Below, in pieces: positions 21,831-25,445 of a DNA stretch of 25,445 nt. The DNA comes from Apostichopus californicus (Eukaryota; Echinodermata; Holothuroidea; Aspidochirotida; Stichopodidae). The stretch lies in the NCBI GenBank assembly GCA_020650975.1, contig JAIPMN010008546.1, positions 1 to 25,445 of the forward strand. The letters are read 5' to 3'. Both the position numbers and the translations under genes were made by a program. The first letter of the stretch is position 1. The number at the start of each line of letters is the position of its first letter. Below the pieces are notes generated by a model. The model was given only the letters and a program-made list of their open reading frames with translations. It did no database searches and had not been told where the DNA came from.

Positions 21831-22695
21831 ATTTCTTGTCTTTTTAATAACTTAATTTACTTTGTATTTTGCTAAAACTGAACAATTGTTATTAAAGTAG
21901 TATAATTACATCCAAAAGTGGGCAGATCACAAATTTTACAGTCCGTACAGATTCGCGATACAAAACTCAAAACATGTTGGAAAATTCTAATGATATACAA
22001 GGGAGGATATATACGCAAACATTATCAGAAACTAACATGAAAGAGATGGCCAGATCTTTCTAAACATCGTCCTTTTTTTACGTGTACTTTGTTTTTTCTT
22101 GGGTTTCCTTATTTTGTGTGGTGGTTGTGGCTTCCTCCTTTGTAAAACGTCTTTCGTATTCAAAGTTCACAAATACTGAAAGCAATATTACCCCCACCAA
22201 CCAAACAAACACAGAGAAAAAACAAACAAAGAAAGTGCAGAAACAATACCTGTTAGAATTATGTTTGCACGCTCTCTCTAACGTTCTCTCACTTTTACAA
22301 ATGGTCTTATTCACAGATAGGAAATCTTGTGAGAACGAAATTACTTTCTTCTGTTCGAAAGTGTTGTTTACGGATAATAAAAAAATATGTTTTATTGTGA
22401 TAACTGAATGATTTTAAAAATAACTTGATCATCACAATGCAGTGTATCGCGCAGAGGAAGTGGAGGCATGGGTTTTACTCATTGGTCCAACCATTCATCA
22501 TTCATATGGTTCTACGATAACCCTTTTTCAGTCCCAAAATAGAAAAAAAAACGCTTGTATACTATTAGTTTTTTAACTTATTTCTCTTTTATTTATACTT
22601 TTCAGATGAATTCGTAACGATATGATGATATTAACAGGTATCAAACACGGTTCTTTTAATTAGTAGTTGCACGGCTCATTCCTTTAAAGCAGTCC

Positions 22696-22701
22696 TTTAT
22701 T
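22696..22701 (-). terminator. Candidate poly(A) signal AATAAA for the LDLa gene
   Basis: TTTATT on the + strand reads AATAAA on the - strand. It is the first canonical signal downstream of the stop at 23426, giving a 3' UTR of about 0.7 kb. Another possible site lies near 22588. Confidence 0.4.
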
Positions 22702-23425
22702 TGCTACATTGATGTGACTAACAAAGCTAACGCCACATTTCCAACCACGAGAGAAAGAAAAGGAGTAGTGTAACAAAGAAAGAGCTTCTATCTCATCATG
22801 CTTTGCATTAGAATAGTATAAGGTACACTATTACAAAGAGCTTTTCACGTGACCCGCCCAAACCGGAACTCGAACGTCACGGCACTGGGGAATAAAACAG
22901 TTTCAAAGAGCACACTAGTGAAATTTCAACTATTGGCAACGGAAACTTAGGATTGTCGGCTCATCTCCTTGTAATAAAAGAATTAACCGCAATGAAATGA
23001 CCAATCAGAGATCGGTACAGTTCTCCCATAGGGCCTATGAAGAGAACTTTCATTCATTGAAAACGGCATGATAATTTTAGTAGCTCTCATCCTACCTAAG
23101 AAACGGATCGAACAGACACAAGTTCTCATGTTTTCAAATAATGGAAGAGATCGAGTAATCGACCAACCTATATGATATACAGGCTCAGCTTTCAATATGT
23201 CGCAACAAACGATTGGTATTATATATAATGTTTGGGTCATGCAAATACAATCTATGAATATTCACAATCGCCCGATTAAACCGACGTTTTATGTCAATAA
23301 GGGAAAGAAGCTTGCTTTAAATTAAGTCGGATAAATTTAACAATGTGCGAAGCAAGAGGCTGAAGTTCGTAACTATACGTCTTTTGTAGGCAAGAAAACG
23401 TGGCATACAGTCTAAACTTAGGTCG

Positions 23426-24003
23426 TTAGTTATAGTTGTGTGCTACGGCAACCACGTGGTGGCTGCTACTTGAGCTCCATTGGCCACTGTAACGTCCGCC
23501 TTGAAATTGTTCAGCATATGTTTGAGGTGCATTTGACATAGTGGATCCATGAGGCAAGTTAGGAAAGACAGGTCTGATATAATTATTTCCCTGCTCATCT
23601 ATGAATGTCCGTCCAAAGCTTCCGTCCCCTCGACCGCGTGGACTTGATGGCATAGTAAAAGCTTCTGAGATTTTGCTGTTTCTGCTCGTATGACCTCTGT
23701 TACTATGTTTATCAAATTGAAGGTCCTCATTTTCGATCTGTACTGCTAAAACGTCGTGGACATTTGATGACATTACTTGGCATAGGGATGGTTCATTGTG
23801 GCGAGAAAGTTTAGAGGGCGTGATAACTACTTCCGGTCTGGCATTGTTATACGGTCTCGGCGATGCTTTGTGGCAGCATACAGCACAGTTGACAACGATG
23901 GAAATGATATAGCAAGAGACGAACACGAAAGCAAAGAGAGTACCTGGCCAAGATAACCATCCATATGAGCTTTCCGTAGGTTCATCGGGCGTATGATATC
24001 CAT
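23426..24003 (-). CDS. Transmembrane and cytoplasmic-tail terminal exon
   Basis: Acceptor TTTTCTCGTTGCAG precedes 24003. The frame runs 191 residues from the split Asp to TAA at 23428-23426. WPGTLFAFVFVSCYIISIVV is followed by NCAVCCHKA, marking a membrane helix with juxtamembrane cysteines that could be palmitoylated. The tail is polar, rich in Ser, Asn, Arg and Pro, with RGRGDGSFGR and a GGRYSGQWSSSSSHH segment near the end, and is probably disordered. No kinase or other folded domain is seen. Confidence 0.82.
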
Positions 24004-25041
24004 CTGCAACGAGAAAAGAGCAGAAATATTGAGATTTATTGGCCCAAAAGTATTTTTTCCACCTGCAGCGAGGCTGAATGGGGTGATTGATAAAGTCCTA
24101 ATTACTCACATAACTACTCAGTCTCAAAGTGCAAAAAATCCGATTGCCTCTCTACAGAAAGTTGCCATTCATTAAGACTTTTTATTCTATTAAAAACACT
24201 TTTACAATCCCCGATCAATATTGGGGGCCTTTAATTGTATCAATATGCAATCACGCATACAAACGTCCGCTACACCATATTCGTTTCATTTCGGTCCATT
24301 TGCGCGAAAAAGAAAAACCTGTTCCATAAATCAAATCTTGTCAGTAATTATCTAACCAAATGTCATCGTCTTTTTATATTAATATTTTAATGAATATATA
24401 TCTTTGTTTATCATTCAATTCAGTTTTGGCATGGTTTGAGTTATTCCGAGAGGTAGATTATCACACACAACACATGTACTGAATAGGATGCAAATTGGGT
24501 AGGTGTCCTTGGACCTTTTTAGTAACACTATGTACAGTGGAACACCTGATACCTCAATTAGCTTAGGCTTCCAAGTAAAAAGGACTAGAATGATTTCCTC
24601 AAGTTTAAAGCACCTCCAACGATCATAAAGTGAGTTACAGACTTAATATGTGGCATATGATTGTCGAAATATTGAGAAATTAACGGTAGCAGCATTTGGT
24701 ACATTTTAGCTATGGATGGGGTGAAGAGGACATACATGTTGGTGGTGGGAGGGGAAAGAGGCGAGGGGCGTGAAGCTGAGAGAGGATTTGAAAAAGGCGG
24801 GAAATTTGGTTCAAGGTATGTGTTTCCAAAAATAAATATATATACATATATATATAGTAACAAGAAAAGTTATAGAATTACGCAGTGAATAAGTATAACT
24901 ATAATGTAAGATTGACAAATTTACCGTAACATATTTCCATGCTCTCATCTGATCCGTCTATGCAATTGGCCAAGCCGTCACACTCAAGTTGTGGATCAAT
25001 ACACATAGGATCTTCGAAACATTGAAAGCAGTTGTCTCCCT
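23426..25041 (-). CDS. LDLa-domain single-pass membrane protein, 3' part of gene
   Basis: Two exons on the - strand (25041-24925 and 24003-23426) join in phase 1 to give an LDL-receptor class A domain, a short extracellular stalk (GYHTPDEPTESSYGW), one transmembrane helix and a cytoplasmic tail of about 150 residues ending HNYN-stop. LDLa domains bind calcium and ligands on the cell surface; many animal receptors carry them, often in strings. The gene continues beyond the right edge, so the number of domains, signal peptide and identity are unknown. I do not recognise the tail. Confidence 0.8.
24004..24924 (-). other. Intron of the LDLa membrane-protein gene
   Basis: A 921-base phase 1 intron with gtaaat donor and a pyrimidine-rich ttttctcgttgcag acceptor. 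It contains a purine-rich stretch (about 24715-24800) and an AT microsatellite (about 24832-24857). No additional exon is evident. Confidence 0.8.
24832..24857. repeat. AT dinucleotide microsatellite
   Basis: An imperfect TA repeat (ATAAATATATATACATATAT and onward) inside the intron of the LDLa gene. Confidence 0.8.
24925..25041 (-). CDS. LDL-receptor class A domain exon
   Basis: This 117-base exon has symmetrical phase 1-1 borders, typical for shuffled LDLa exons (acceptor TCACTTTAG, donor TTACG|gtaaat read on the - strand). It encodes six Cys in canonical order: NCFQC, PMCI, LECDG, ANCIDGSDE and MEIC. The acidic calcium cage (CDG...DGSDE) is kept, with Asn before the fifth Cys instead of the usual Asp. 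Confidence 0.88.
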
Positions 25042-25369
25042 CTAAAGTGAAGAAAAGAAACAAAACCAGTTCACCGTTTGAATGGCATATTTCTTGGTAA
25101 ATCACATGGCAAAAGGCATATAGACAGTCAGTGGAGCTGTGCATGTGAATTTGGTCGTGACGGTGTGTGGGTGGGTGGTTTGCGGTGGGGAAGTAGGCAA
25201 GTGGTACACAATGAAGAGAAGATTATAATCCAGCCTGAGTGAGCTTGAAATAAGGTCGATAGTTATTAGCTATATACGTGCTTATGGGTACACGTAGCTG
25301 CATATCGGAATATAAAGCTAATTAAGTAAAAAAAAATCTTGTTAAAATGAAAATAATATATCGAGTAAT

Positions 25370-25381
25370 GGGGGGGGGGGG
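25370..25381. repeat. Poly(G) run near the right edge
   Basis: Twelve consecutive G. Region 25042-25445 otherwise shows no recognisable exon; it is presumably an upstream intron of the - strand gene. Confidence 0.9.
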
Positions 25382-25445
25382 ATTTTCCCGATTGTAATAT
25401 TTTGGTCATCAAGTTTCATTTTTGTACTACATATATAGTCAGGGG

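Larger units (their letters stand above)
18611..23425. other. Intergenic region between two convergent genes
   Basis: About 4.8 kb of T/A-rich sequence. It should hold the 3' UTRs of both flanking genes and contains two families of old tandem repeats, listed separately. Open frames here are short, overlap on both strands and have no family-like content. I see no further gene, tRNA or rRNA. Confidence 0.7.

Noticed and set aside
22078-22411. Overlapping open frames on both strands in the intergenic region
   Set aside because: Low-complexity Lys/Asn/Thr or Phe/Val-rich translations, no domain, no matching exon structure.
1-25445. CRISPR array, bacterial operon or prophage
   Set aside because: Introns, splice sites and animal-type protein architectures show eukaryotic DNA; no regular short repeats with unique spacers.

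Overview
This is a window of eukaryotic (animal) genomic DNA. It is AT-rich, its genes are split by GT-AG introns, its non-coding parts carry diverged repeats, and its two recognisable genes are typical of animals. The dominant gene is a sacsin-type co-chaperone, a very large protein with three HSP90-like repeat modules, a J domain and a HEPN domain. The second gene encodes an LDL-receptor class A (LDLa) transmembrane protein. The compact introns, the single giant exon and the style of the repeats suggest a non-vertebrate animal, possibly a marine deuterostome such as an echinoderm, hemichordate or amphioxus. That placement is inference and the sequence does not settle it.

Layout. Positions 1-18610 on the + strand hold the sacsin-like gene. 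I could rebuild five coding exons: 366-457, 1770-1880, 3817-3964, 5085-6635 and 7638-18610. All intron phases agree (introns 1 and 2 phase 0, introns 3 and 4 phase 1), and the joined frame is open for 4290 codons before the TAA at 18608-18610. The first exon is only 92 bases long, but it supplies the missing start of the first ATPase module. The true start codon lies upstream. It may be outside the window, or in a 10-base coding segment at 110-119. Introns carry a tRNA-like SINE fragment, an hAT-like transposon end, a roughly 190-bp tandem repeat, a low-complexity tract and a near-perfect 91-base hairpin.

Positions 18611-23425 are about 4.8 kb of T/A-rich DNA between two convergent genes. I see no convincing coding exon there. 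It contains at least two families of old tandem repeats (about 400 bp and about 130 bp units) and candidate poly(A) signals for both genes.

Positions 23426-25445 on the - strand hold the 3' end of the second gene: an LDLa exon (25041-24925), then the last exon (24003-23426) with a transmembrane helix and a cytoplasmic tail of about 150 residues. Its 5' part is beyond the right edge.

The two genes face each other and have no obvious functional link. Within the sacsin-like protein, the ATPase modules, J domain and HEPN domain are expected to act together as an HSP70/HSP90-linked chaperone platform, as proposed for vertebrate sacsin. Features of this copy worth checking are a cysteine-rich cluster, a basic linker between the J and HEPN domains, and the conservation of the giant (about 11 kb) exon.
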